DNA of 60,774 bases from CAWBKV01 sp041946675 (GTDB lineage Archaea; Halobacteriota; Methanosarcinia; Methanotrichales; Methanotrichaceae), in contig JBHGAU010000010.1 of the NCBI GenBank assembly GCA_041946675.1, positions 1 through 60,774 on the forward strand, written 5' to 3'. Below, in pieces: positions 43,602 through 51,556 of the stretch (its first letter is position 1; every line of letters begins with the position of its first letter). The notes beneath the pieces were generated by a model. That model was given only the letters and a program-made list of their open reading frames with translations, was not told the DNA's origin and did not search any database. The position numbers were made by a program, and so were the translations under genes.

Positions 43602-44390
43602 TTAATCAGCATATCCCAGTTCCTTTGCCCTTATGAATGCGTTCTCCGCCTCAAGATATCGACCAATACCCAGGAGAGCAAGGCCCTTGTTGTACCAGGC
43701 CACAGTATATTTTGGATTGATTTCAATGGCTTTATCATATGCTTTATTGGCCTCAGCGTATTTGAATTGGGCTGCAAGCTCATGGCCTTTGTTGTACCAG
43801 ACCATTGCACAATTCGGATCAATCTCAATCGCTTTATCATATGCCTTGACTGATTCCTCGTAATTGAACTGGGCACTGAATGCATTTCCTTTATTATTCC
43901 AGGCATTAACATACTTCGGATTTAATTCGATGGCTCTGTTAAATGCAATTATTGCCTCATCGTATCTGCCCAGCTTGCTAAGAGCAATGCCTTTGTTGTT
44001 CCAGGCACCAATGCATTTCGGATCAAGCTCTATGGCTTTATCATAAGCTTCGATTGCCTTATCGTACTTGCAAATGCTGTCCAGAACAGAGCCTTTATTA
44101 TACCAGGCATCGATCGATTCCGGTTTCAAGCTGATGACCGTATCGAATGCCGCTATTGCCTCTTCGTATTTGCCCAGGTTATTGAGTATAAAGCCCTTGT
44201 TGATCCAGGCATTAACATATTGTGAGCTCAGCTCGATGGCCTTATCAAATGCCTGCAATGCCTCATTGCATTTTTTCATTATAAAGAGCTCGATGCCTTT
44301 GTTATACCAATCGTCTGCCGTTATCTGCCTAGGCGATCGTGCAGCAACAGATAACAGGATAAACGGAAATAAAATAACCAAATATATCAT
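43602..44390 (-). CDS. Exported TPR-repeat protein
   Basis: 262 residues: a short hydrophobic leader (MIYLVILFPFILLSVAA), then seven 34-residue tetratricopeptide repeats with the pattern A-W-Y/N-N-K-G-x-x-L-x-x-L-G-K-Y-x-E-A-I-x-A-F/Y-x-K-A-I-E-L-D/N-P-K. The repeats are regular and end just before the stop. TPR scaffolds bind peptides or proteins; here probably at or outside the membrane. Very similar TPR proteins are expanded in Methanosarcinales. Monocistronic. Confidence 0.9.
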   Translation of the reverse strand: MIYLVILFPFILLSVAARSPRQITADDWYNKGIELFIMKKCNEALQAFDKAIELSSQYVNAWINKGFILNNLGKYEEAIAAFDTVISLKPESIDAWYNKGSVLDSICKYDKAIEAYDKAIELDPKCIGAWNNKGIALSKLGRYDEAIIAFNRAIELNPKYVNAWNNKGNAFSAQFNYEESVKAYDKAIEIDPNCAMVWYNKGHELAAQFKYAEANKAYDKAIEINPKYTVAWYNKGLALLGIGRYLEAENAFIRAKELGYAD

Positions 44391-44606
44391 CGAAGCATTT
44401 CACCAATAGAATATCGGCCTGAATTGTCTTAAAGATTTTGGGATAGTTGGATGATAGGTCCCGCTGTCTAATTTTGCTGCAAGATGAAGATGAACGATTA
44501 GCCATAAATTGTTATTTAGAGCTGTTTTCAGCAAGGACAATCGATATAGCGGCAGTAAGTAACATATAATATCGGAAACATACACTATTTTAGGCAGGTG
44601 AAGAAG

Positions 44607-45164
44607 ATGAAGATCTTGATTCCATTGGCAGAGGGATTTGAGGAGATCGAGTTTGTGGTAGTTGCCGATATCTTGAGGCGAGCAGGGCTCGACGTAGTCA
44701 CTGCAGGGCTGAAAGAAGGGCTTATTGAAGGAAGCCATAAGATTAAGATGGTGCCTGATACCACTCTGGACAGAATCAATCCTGATGAATTTGATGCCGT
44801 TGTCCTGCCCGGAGGAGCGCCAGGCTTCGTCAATCTGAAGAACGATGAGAGGGTTCTGAGGATTCTCCAGAATATGAACAAGGCAGGGAAATATGTATGC
44901 GCAATATGCGGAGCGCCGTCGGTCCTGATAAAGGCGGGAATTCTTGAGGGAAGAAAAGCCACAGTAAGTCCCGCAGGCCGTGAGGAGATGAAGGCCAGCA
45001 CGGAGTATGTGGATGAGAGGGTTGTGACCGACGGAAAGCTGATCACCAGCCAGTCTCCCGGAACTGCGATGGAGTTTGCCCTAGCGCTGGTGGAGACTTT
45101 TGCTGGACAGGAGAAGATGAAGGAGATCAAGAAGCAGACGCTGGCGATATGTGAGGGCGATTAA
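44607..45164 (+). CDS. DJ-1/PfpI-family protein
   Basis: 185 residues from ATG 44607, which has GGTGA 6 nt upstream; a GTG at 44598 lies inside that site. Family motifs: ILIPLAEGFEEIEFVVVADI, DAVVLPGGAPGFVNLK, the nucleophile Cys in VCAICGAPSVLIKAG and the catalytic Glu in AEGFEEIE. Such proteins act as glyoxalase III/deglycase-like enzymes, chaperones or proteases; the exact activity is uncertain. Three decayed partial copies lie 2.6-4.6 kb downstream (47749-47766, 48071-48388, 49260-49731). Confidence 0.92.
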   Translation: MKILIPLAEGFEEIEFVVVADILRRAGLDVVTAGLKEGLIEGSHKIKMVPDTTLDRINPDEFDAVVLPGGAPGFVNLKNDERVLRILQNMNKAGKYVCAICGAPSVLIKAGILEGRKATVSPAGREEMKASTEYVDERVVTDGKLITSQSPGTAMEFALALVETFAGQEKMKEIKKQTLAICEGD

Positions 45165-45187
45165 GCCGCGATTTTGTGGCTCTTCTT

Positions 45188-46402
45188 TCAGAACCACCAG
45201 AACCACCGCTTCATCCGCTGCTCGAAGATGAACCCTTCTCTAGTGCAATTGAACCTGAGGGTTATTCTATCATCCATATTTTTGACGCTATAATCCCCGC
45301 GAATAAACTTAAGCTCTGAACCCTGTCCTTTTGGTACTTTTAAGCTAAGCGTGACTGGAACTACCGTCCAATTATTTGATAGATACAACCTCACGCTTGC
45401 ATCGCTGTTGGTGTCTAATCTGATGGATGTAATGTTATCACTGAATATTGTTATTACTCCGCCTCTGGAGATGATGCTTCTATAAATATTGGGTGGAAGC
45501 ACAATCTCTATTTCATCATCAAATCCATCACGGTTGGTAATATTCAAATCCAGAATATTACCCTGGCTGGTATCGGAGAGTAAAAAGGAATAGTTCACTT
45601 TGAAATCGAAGCCGTTCAATGCCATCGCGAGGATAATCAAAGCAGCTAGCCCAAGAACGGCAATTTTGATCTTGCCTCTAGAGTCTCCTACTATTCCCAT
45701 AAGTTTTTGCGCATTTGTCCCGGTAACGGAGCTACCAATAGAATTGTCCTTTTCCATCCCTGTTATGCCCTGGACAATCTCTCCTGTGGCATTCTCAGGC
45801 AACTTTGGCACAATCAATGGATGAGCCGTATCTTTCTGGGGATCGGGCAAAATATCTATCTGACTCGGAGCCTCGGTTTCTGCCTCAACGAAATCTTCAT
45901 CTTGTTGATCTGACTTTTCTGGCTCCGGCAAAGTGGTCTCCATGTGTTCCGGCGCTTTTCTTCTTGTGGGAAGCATGACTGTGCCATCATCGAAATTGAA
46001 TGCAAGTTCAGTGTATGTGCCTGACCCGTCTATGAACGTCTTCGCTCTTGGCACAAGGTATGTTACCCAGGAGATCTTGACCTCTTCAAAGAACACAGTG
46101 TTCTTGATGAGACGATCCTTAAACGCATAGACTGAGCCGCTTTCCATCCTGGCATCTATTTCGCTCAAGGAAGGGAACCTGTCCTCCTGTGAAGCGAGCT
46201 CTTTGGTTGCCCTGGCGTAGGCCTCAAAGAAAACCTTGCTCATCCGGTTGAGCCTATTTGTGTACCGCCGATCGAAGAGAAAGGAGAAGTTGTCCCCGTC
46301 AAGCATCAGCTTCTCGTCTGCTGATTGTCGCCAGGCGGAATATGAAACATCCATTGCGTGGACATCTATTTGACAAACAATAAGTATTTTATGTAGAGGC
46401 AT
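45188..46402 (-). CDS. Single-pass membrane protein with large C-terminal beta domain, unknown
   Basis: 404 residues (388 if starting at the Met at 46354). The N-terminal 150 residues are probably cytosolic and include YLVPRAKTFIDGSGTYTELA. An acidic, proline-rich linker (LPEPEKSDQQDEDFVEAETE) runs to about 240. One membrane segment (KIAVLGLAALIILAMAL) is followed by an external beta-rich domain with several N-x-T sites. The layout suggests a sensor or surface protein, but no domain is recognised. It converges with the DJ-1 gene, whose end is 23 nt away. Confidence 0.6.
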   Translation of the reverse strand: MPLHKILIVCQIDVHAMDVSYSAWRQSADEKLMLDGDNFSFLFDRRYTNRLNRMSKVFFEAYARATKELASQEDRFPSLSEIDARMESGSVYAFKDRLIKNTVFFEEVKISWVTYLVPRAKTFIDGSGTYTELAFNFDDGTVMLPTRRKAPEHMETTLPEPEKSDQQDEDFVEAETEAPSQIDILPDPQKDTAHPLIVPKLPENATGEIVQGITGMEKDNSIGSSVTGTNAQKLMGIVGDSRGKIKIAVLGLAALIILAMALNGFDFKVNYSFLLSDTSQGNILDLNITNRDGFDDEIEIVLPPNIYRSIISRGGVITIFSDNITSIRLDTNSDASVRLYLSNNWTVVPVTLSLKVPKGQGSELKFIRGDYSVKNMDDRITLRFNCTREGFIFEQRMKRWFWWF

Positions 46403-46479
46403 CGGCCCTATCTATAACTTTCATATAGATTTCATGTAAAAGGTACCCTTAAATCCTTAACCATGAAAAATAGGATCTA

Positions 46480-46878
46480 ATGAGCCAATCGGGAATATCA
46501 GTGTCCATTCTTCTGCTCTGCGGGATTGGAGCTATCATCGGCCAAGCTGCAGCATTCGAGCTAACCGCCAACCAGCAGGTTCAACCCTCAACTGTAACTG
46601 TTGGTGGGACTGCAACGGTAATACTTATGCTTTCTTACAGCGGAAACGGCGATATTCAGGTTACAGTTACGCCTGGCTTTACCCCAGGGATCTCGGCAGA
46701 TTCCGGAGCCCAGACTGTTTTTCTATCCCCCGGAAGCCGGCAGACGATCAGCTACCCCATCAGAGCTGAGAAAAGCGGGTCTTTTTGGATAACATCCATA
46801 ATCTCCTATACAGACGCAGGATCTGCTCGACAGCTGAGCAAGGAGTCACGTCTCACTGTGACGGGTGGAAGCAGCTGA
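46480..46878 (+). CDS. Small secreted Ig-like protein
   Basis: 132 residues: signal peptide (ISVSILLLCGIGAIIGQAAA) and one beta-sandwich domain with VQPSTVTVGGTATVILMLSY and SPGSRQTISYPIRAEKSGSF, the pattern of CARDB/DUF11-like domains. Such single-domain proteins bind surfaces or partners. No ribosome-binding site is visible and the ATG lies very near the probable transcript start, so it may be leaderless. Adjacent and divergent to the membrane protein gene. Confidence 0.65.
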   Translation: MSQSGISVSILLLCGIGAIIGQAAAFELTANQQVQPSTVTVGGTATVILMLSYSGNGDIQVTVTPGFTPGISADSGAQTVFLSPGSRQTISYPIRAEKSGSFWITSIISYTDAGSARQLSKESRLTVTGGSS

Positions 46879-46967
46879 CTTGACGATAATTATTAATTTA
46901 TGCTTTTATTATATCCATCACTTTTAGTTGCGAATATCTTGATTGTATACCAATAGAAAGCTAATCA

Positions 46968-47027
46968 ACGGAAAAACTTGCGGAGCTCGAAGAAGAGGTG
47001 CAGCTTTGATATTTGTTGATGCAAGAT
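46968..47027 (+). pseudogene. Relic of a DUF104-VapC antitoxin/toxin junction
   Basis: AEKLAELEEEVQL, stop, then IFVDARYLLLSYS in the overlapping frame. This matches base for base, with few changes, the junction of the intact pair at 48751-48811 (AERLAELEEEAQL, then IFVDTNVFYNS), including the overlapping TTTGATATTTGTTGA. Only the tail of the antitoxin and the head of the toxin remain. Downstream of about 47030 the frame continues randomly. Confidence 0.65.
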
Positions 47028-47125
47028 ATCTACTTTTATCGTATAGCCAGCCTAATGGTATAAATGATATAAATTCTAATATAAATCAGAACACTGCTAT
47101 ACCGAAAATTGGGACTATACTAGCA

Positions 47126-47305
47126 TTAAACCGATGTTTTCCGAATTTTAATGCCTTCTTTCTTGCAAAATTCGTCAAAAGGCATAGGCATCTCATCGCC
47201 ACCCTCATCAGTGTTCAACTCGTCGATTTCTTCATCCGTTAAGGAATCTATGAAGGCATCGAGCTCTAGGATCTTCTTATCCTTTACAATTCCAACTGAA
47301 GCCAT
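47126..47305 (-). CDS. RelB-like antitoxin partner of the RelE-type toxin
   Basis: 59 residues, acidic: MASVGIVKDKKILELDAFID, then SLTDEEIDELNTDEG and a C-terminal FDEFCKKEGIKIRKTSV. It is downstream of and 32 nt from the toxin gene on the same strand. Size, acidity and position identify it as the antitoxin, although it has no classic DNA-binding motif that I can name. Toxin-first order is unusual for RelBE but normal for HigBA-like systems. Confidence 0.65.
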   Translation of the reverse strand: MASVGIVKDKKILELDAFIDSLTDEEIDELNTDEGGDEMPMPFDEFCKKEGIKIRKTSV

Positions 47306-47337
47306 CTTTTATAAACTCGCATTAATGATATATATTT

Positions 47338-47616
47338 TCATCGATAGTCAGATTTGCGTTTTTTAATAAATATTTTTGTGATATTTATTTCGTTATCATT
47401 TATAGTATATTCGGCCCTAGCCTTTCCGATCCTCAATCTATATTCATCAACACGGCCTGCGATCTTAACAATATCGCACATAGAGCGTGGAGTATGAGGA
47501 TCCATTTTCAACTCAAGTATATGAGTTGCTATCACCAATGCAGCATTGGGATTTTTCTTTTTAAGCTTCTTCAAGAATCGTTCTGCTCTTGGATCGATGC
47601 TAAGCTTATAGGCCAT
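47338..47616 (-). CDS. RelE/ParE-superfamily toxin
   Basis: 92 residues from the ATG at 47616 (GGAGG 6 nt upstream; an extension of 7 codons is unlikely). Basic and compact: MAYKLSIDPRAERFLKKLKK, then CDIVKIAGRVDEYRLRIGKA and RAEYTINDNEINITKIFIKKR. This is the RelE fold, with the conserved Y-R-L/V-R strand. RelE toxins cut mRNA on the ribosome; ParE types poison gyrase. The downstream acidic gene completes a probably functional module. Confidence 0.88.
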   Translation of the reverse strand: MAYKLSIDPRAERFLKKLKKKNPNAALVIATHILELKMDPHTPRSMCDIVKIAGRVDEYRLRIGKARAEYTINDNEINITKIFIKKRKSDYR

Positions 47617-47748
47617 GGGTCCTCCGGCATAAGACAATGCCCATACATATTATTAAACTAGTCCTTTGTGAGCCGAAAGTGTTTATTGATGGCGATTTGA
47701 GGATATTATGCAAGGTCTTATAGGTTGCCATCGAAAAGTTAAACATGA

Positions 47749-47766
47749 AAGCAGACGCTGGCGATA
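47749..47766 (+). repeat. 18-nt piece identical to the DJ-1 gene 3' end
   Basis: AAGCAGACGCTGGCGATA repeats exactly the sequence coding the last residues of the intact DJ-1 gene (about 45132-45149). It abuts the broken end of the PIN-toxin relic on the other strand, marking a recombination junction. Confidence 0.5.
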
Positions 47767-47777
47767 CGCCTGGGAGC

Positions 47778-47860
47778 TTAAGCCTCTATGCAATAGCTAA
47801 GCAAGGAATCGAGACAGTTATAAAATTCATTTACAGTGGATACATTAGCATCAATGAATA
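47778..47860 (-). pseudogene. VapC (PIN) toxin reduced to its N-terminus
   Basis: Overlapping the end of the DUF104 antitoxin gene in the usual coupled way, the frame reads IFIDANVSTVNEFYNCLDSL and stops at 47778. IFIDANV is the standard PIN first strand with catalytic Asp; the remaining 100 or more residues are missing. Confidence 0.55.
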
Positions 47861-48042
47861 TCTGTCTCGCAATCTTCATGAGCCTCCTCTAGACCCGTCC
47901 AGCATTTCACTATCCCGAAAAGCCTTTTGGTAGCACTTCCCTGAACCTTGATCTCTACTTCTTCACCATCCTTCAGGCTCAGGTTTACCATTGGCTTAAG
48001 AACTTTATCTTCATATTTCGCTTTGATCACAACACCCATCAT
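47851..48042 (-). CDS. DUF104 (AF2212-like) antitoxin, now without an intact toxin
   Basis: 63 residues: MMGVVIKAKYEDKVLKPMVN, LSLKDGEEVEIKVQGS, then a C-terminal tail LFGIVKCWTGLEEAHED. The N-terminal Y-E-D-x-V-x-K-P block and G-E-x-V-E-I strand define DUF104 antitoxins that pair with PIN toxins. Its toxin is truncated just downstream. The antitoxin itself looks intact and could act against the other VapC in this locus. Confidence 0.8.
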   Translation of the reverse strand: MMGVVIKAKYEDKVLKPMVNLSLKDGEEVEIKVQGSATKRLFGIVKCWTGLEEAHEDCETDIH

Positions 48043-48070
48043 TTCGATAATCTCATTTGGCTCTTCAGGG

Positions 48071-48388
48071 ATCTATAGATTCTTTAGAATATGAACAAAG
48101 CAGAGGAATATGTGTGCGCAATCTGCACAGCACCTTCTATTCTGATAAAGGGCAGAGTTCTTGAAGGCAAGAAGATCACTGTAAGCCCTGCTGGCTGTAA
48201 GGAGATGAAGGCCAGCACCGGGAATATATCGATGAAATGGCTGTGGCTGATAGAAAGCTTATAATCAGCCAGTCTCTTGAGACTGCGATGGAGTTTCTCG
48301 CTGAAGCTGATGGAGGTTTTTGTCGGCGAGGAAAAAGTGAGGGCGATCAGGAGGCAGATGCTGGCGATTTGTGAGGGAATTGGGTTAT
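48071..48388 (+). pseudogene. Decayed DJ-1/PfpI copy 2 (C-terminal half)
   Basis: Starting in the region for NMNKAEEYVCAICTAPSILI, the sequence follows the intact gene at 44607 to its end (MLAICEGI). The catalytic-site Gly after Cys has changed to Thr (CAICTAPS). Several frameshifts occur after about 48215. The N-terminal 90 or so codons are missing. Clearly a pseudogene. Confidence 0.75.
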
Positions 48389-48600
48389 GGGAATAAATCG
48401 GAGAAGCGGATTACAGCTTTGAACGATCTCAAGGACAAGGGCAACACTTTGGCTGAGCACAGTCAGAATTTGATCAAGTCCAGACTATATTCGCTATAAT
48501 GTCTGGCGGCAATGGTGCAATATTTAAGGCTATATGTAACTCCGGTAAGGTCAATGGGAAGATTGAATATTTAGGAAATCAAATCAATATGAAAGGAGAT
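48371..48600 (+). pseudogene. Possible HigB/Gp49-like toxin relic
   Basis: One phase gives RITALNDLKDKGNTLAEHSQ, NLIKSRLYSL and a stop at 48497. The next phase continues SGGNGAIFKAICNSGKV. Together these resemble the middle of phage-derived Gp49/HigB toxins (L-x-x-k-G-x-x-L-x-x-x-x-s-k-x-L-x-x-x-L-Y-e-L-R, then s-G-x-n-g-a-i). Start, end and frame are all lost. It runs into the leader of the intact antitoxin gene. Confidence 0.4.
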
Positions 48601-48606
48601 GCTAAT

Positions 48607-48798
48607 ATGGGTTCATCCAAGATTATAGAATGTATTTATGAAGATGGTGTTTTTAAACCGCTGGGAAGGGTGGATCTGAAGCAGGGCACACGGTTATTGA
48701 TCAAGGTGGGAAGAGAGGACTTATCCAAATATTGGGGAATTCTTGGCAAGGCATCAGCGGAAAGACTTGCAGAGCTTGAAGAAGAGGCCCAGCTTTGA
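48607..48798 (+). CDS. vapB: DUF104 (AF2212-like) antitoxin of the intact VapC pair
   Basis: 63 residues from the ATG at 48607 with AAGGAG 8 nt upstream. It reads MGSSKIIECIYEDGVFKPLG, RVDLKQGTRLLIKV, then AERLAELEEEAQL. The I-x-C/A-x-Y-E-D-G-V-F-K-P-L block is the DUF104 signature. Its stop overlaps the TTG start of the toxin gene, giving coupled translation. Confidence 0.9.
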   Translation: MGSSKIIECIYEDGVFKPLGRVDLKQGTRLLIKVGREDLSKYWGILGKASAERLAELEEEAQL

Positions 48799-49250
48799 TA
48801 TTTGTTGACACAAACGTTTTTTATAATTCATTATTTGATACAAAGTTCTCTACATCAGCGAGAGGATTCATTGAAGCGAACCAAGAACTTGCGACCTCCT
48901 CGTCGGTCGTTAATGAGTTGATCCTTGTGGCCATTCGCAATCTTTGCGAGGAGAGATACGGCACAAGAAACCATTCTTCTTTCAGGAGGTTTATAGCACA
49001 AAAAGGATATGAGCCTTTCAAAAAAGATATGAGTGCAATTCTGCAGTTTCTTGAAGATAGCGATATCTGCATTGTGCCTACCAATGAGAATATTGATGAA
49101 TGGAGCATAATTATGCAAAAGTTCAGGCTCTTGCCATATGATGCTCTAATCATCTCCACATGCATCTCAAACGGTATCAAGGAGATTGCTACTTTCGACA
49201 AGGATTTTAAAAGGGTAGATATTCTTAGTGTGCTTGATTTGAACGAATGA
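48795..49250 (+). CDS. vapC: VapC-type PIN-domain ribonuclease toxin
   Basis: 151 residues. Acidic catalytic residues are in order: Asp in MIFVDTNVFYNS, Glu in SSVVNELILVA, Asp in LLPYDALIIST and Asp in IKEIATFDKDFKRV. Length and motifs are complete, so it should be an active RNase held by the upstream antitoxin. The start is TTG overlapping the antitoxin stop. It sits between two DJ-1 pseudogene fragments. Confidence 0.9.
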   Translation: MIFVDTNVFYNSLFDTKFSTSARGFIEANQELATSSSVVNELILVAIRNLCEERYGTRNHSSFRRFIAQKGYEPFKKDMSAILQFLEDSDICIVPTNENIDEWSIIMQKFRLLPYDALIISTCISNGIKEIATFDKDFKRVDILSVLDLNE

Positions 49251-49259
49251 TCTTTGCAG

Positions 49260-49731
49260 AGAAATCTAAGGCGAGAAGCCACTGCAGGATTAAAGGAAGG
49301 ATTTATTGAAGAAGCGACAAGATCAAGATAGATGATGCCTGATACCACTCTGGATAGAATCAAACCTGAGGAGTTTGATGCCATTGTTCTGCCTGGAGGA
49401 GTGCCGGGCTTCATTAATCTTAAAAGCGATGATAGGATTCTTCAGAATTTGAACAAGGCAGGAAAATACGTATGCTCAATCTGCGGGGCGCCATCAGTTC
49501 TGATAAAGGCAAGGGTTCTTGATGGATGGAAAGCCACAATAAGTCCTGCAGGCCGAGAGGAGATTGAGGGCAGCACTAAATATGTGGACGAGAGAGTTGT
49601 GGCCGACAGAAAGCTGATCACCAGTCAGTCTCCTGGGACTGCAATGGAGTTTGCGTAAAAGCCTGGTGGAGGCATTTGCTGAGCTGGTGGCGATCAAGAA
49701 ACAGATGCTGATGATATGTGCAGGAGATTAA
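49260..49731 (+). pseudogene. Decayed DJ-1/PfpI copy 3
   Basis: The sequence follows the intact DJ-1 gene from about codon 25 to its end. One phase reads MPDTTLDRIKPEEFDAIVLP and GGVPGFINLK with the nucleophile retained in VCSICGAPSVLIKA. The N-terminal Glu-containing strand is lost, a small deletion lies near 49275, and a frameshift follows EFA at 49655. Longest uninterrupted frame is 49332-49658. Not functional. Confidence 0.8.
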
Positions 49732-49786
49732 GCTATAGATGTAATTTAGAATTTAGCTATATTAAAAAAATAGGATTATGCTCTCT

Positions 49787-50527
49787 CTAACATCCTAGGC
49801 AGGATGGGCCAGAGAGTCTTACATCGTTTATAGAAACCACAAGTGGACCTGGCGGTACAAAGTTGACTCTAAAGTATATATCGTCTGGATAATCATATTG
49901 ACGGTTACCATTTGCATCGAAGAAGAAGATAGTACCTGCTAATCCGCCTAATATAGGTATAGGAGGTGGTGTATAGAATTTGCCAAAGTCTGGATCGGAA
50001 TCCTGTAACTTAGTTCCTGCTGACATGCCCTCCGAGTCTGTTAACCGAACATCATTTAACTTAGAGAAGGGAGGGATAAGCCCTGGGAGCTGAGCAAATA
50101 ATGGATCTTTTAGATCGAATGTCGGTCCACCATAGAGATTAAGCCATCTGATAACTGCAGCAGGAGCAGTAGCAAGTAATGGCTGACCAATATCATTATC
50201 AGCTGGTGTTACTTTTGATCCTGCCGGTTTATCACCAAAGGGCGTGAGCCGTATATCATTAGCGCGTATTGGGGTAGCGGGCAGGCCAAAATGTAAATAG
50301 ACAATATCACTATCATCATATACGCCTGGGCTTACTCCGATATCCCAATATTCTATAAAGATTGGAAATTGAACAGCGGGTATTGTTGGAAAGACGCTAA
50401 GCGGACTCCCAACATCGATCTCTCCTGGCAAAACCTTGCTACCAAATGGATATTCTGACGCCAGCGCTGTACCTAGAGCTAGCAAGATACTAACGGCTAG
50501 CAATGCAATTTTCGAATAGCTTTTCAT
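49787..50527 (-). CDS. Secreted protein with three related beta segments
   Basis: 246 residues from the ATG at 50527 (GGTGGGA 5 nt upstream). After a signal peptide (IALLAVSILLALGTALAS) come three repeats built on D-I-R/V-L-T/S and G-x-K-V-x-x-x-D-x-D-I/F-G: FGSKVLPGEIDVG, PAGSKVTPADNDIG and SAGTKLQDSDPDFG. The repeats D-I-V-Y-L-H, R-Q-Y-D-Y-P-D-D-I-Y follow in parallel. It ends with a double Cys (PSCLGC). Probably a surface beta protein; no known family. Confidence 0.65.
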   Translation of the reverse strand: MKSYSKIALLAVSILLALGTALASEYPFGSKVLPGEIDVGSPLSVFPTIPAVQFPIFIEYWDIGVSPGVYDDSDIVYLHFGLPATPIRANDIRLTPFGDKPAGSKVTPADNDIGQPLLATAPAAVIRWLNLYGGPTFDLKDPLFAQLPGLIPPFSKLNDVRLTDSEGMSAGTKLQDSDPDFGKFYTPPPIPILGGLAGTIFFFDANGNRQYDYPDDIYFRVNFVPPGPLVVSINDVRLSGPSCLGC

Positions 50528-50908
50528 TTCGTTTCCCACCAATAATTATTCTATTTCCCTACAATCGACCTACCAATTTTCGGTATTATTGATGAGAGAT
50601 ATAACTGAAATATAAAAAATTAACTTTGCTTCAATTTGATGAATCAACTTCGTTTCAAAAAATGAAGCAATAATTGAAATATATAGTTAAATTCCATCAC
50701 ATTTTACGGATTTTTTATATCTAATTTAACATTCCATTTTTCGCATTTCAAAGCATTGATGGTTAATGGCAGCATTGTTTGCCTTCCTGGAACCTATTAT
50801 ACAGAATGCTATATTATACAAACAATACCATTTAATTTTTTCTCAATGATGAAATATCCAACGATAAATTTATTAGATAGCTCTCCCAATTAGCTCAGAG
50901 GGATAGCA
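50528..50908. other. AT-rich intergenic region between divergent genes
   Basis: About 380 nt, strongly AT-rich, with several TATA-like runs (for example AAATATATAGTTAAA near 50678). No open frame or structured RNA was seen. It should hold the promoters of the secreted protein (left) and the PadR gene (right). Confidence 0.35.
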
Positions 50909-51324
50909 ATGGCTGAGGCAAGAGAGTTCCTGTTTCCTAATAGTCCAAAAAATGGAGATTTCGGAGTATGGCTCGAGAAGCTGGTAAAATCGAATAGAGA
51001 GATATCCTGATACTATCAATATTGAATGAACACCCTGGGTCCTCCGGCCACGACATAATTAAGGCAATATTTATTAGAAGCAATGTCTTTCTAGGTTTGA
51101 GTACTGTTTACCCTGTTTTATATTCCCTGGAACGAGAAGGCGTTATAAGTTTTGCAACCGGTTTTGACGATATGAGGGCTAAAAGATATTCTTTAACACT
51201 TAAAGGGGCTAAAGTTGCAAAAGAAAAAACAGACGGCTTTGTCAGAGCAATTGAATATATTAGATTCTTAATAATAAAATCTTGGAACGATAAATTTGAC
51301 AATATGCCCCCCCTAAGCTACTGA
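50909..51324 (+). pseudogene. PadR-family regulator interrupted by a frameshift
   Basis: From ATG 50909 (GAGGGAT upstream) the frame gives MAEAREFLFPNSPKNGDFGV, WLEKLVKSNREIS and a stop at 51008. In another phase the sequence continues DILILSILNEHPGSSGHDII, then VYPVLYSLEREGVISFATGF and KRYSLTLKGAKVAKE. This is a complete PadR winged helix-turn-helix with dimer helix when the two parts are joined near 51000. A one-base loss or two-base gain in AGAGAGATATCCTG explains it. A TTG at 51022 could start a shorter protein lacking the first helix. Confidence 0.75.
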
Positions 51325-51556
51325 ACAATCGGTATTGTTGCATTTCATTCTAATACTTACCACAGCTAAGCCCTACATAATCAGATTGCCGACCGAAGGT
51401 AGCATTACCGCGCTTACATTGATTCGCGGCTTGAGTGTTTCTTTAATGTAAATAGAAACCCTGCAAATTGATAAAGAAATCTTCGTTTAACTTATTAAAT
51501 TTCTTATGTAGAAAGTTATATATGTGTTCAGCTTATAAATAAAAACAAGGGGTAAT

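Noticed and set aside
43602..44390. The regular TPR gene as a nucleotide tandem repeat element
   Set aside because: The 102-bp periodicity is explained by the protein repeat. Synonymous positions vary between units, so there is no recent duplication.
44585..45130. Minus-strand frames of 112-197 codons opposite the DJ-1 gene and its third copy (48821-49414)
   Set aside because: They lie antisense to real coding sequence with strong codon-position bias and have Ser/Pro-rich composition typical of shadows. Both antisense frames exist only because the DJ-1 sequence is duplicated.
46943..47242. A 99-codon plus-strand frame over the VapBC relic
   Set aside because: Only the segment around IFVDARYLLLSYS is related to a toxin; the rest is low-complexity and overlaps the well-supported minus-strand antitoxin gene (47126-47305).
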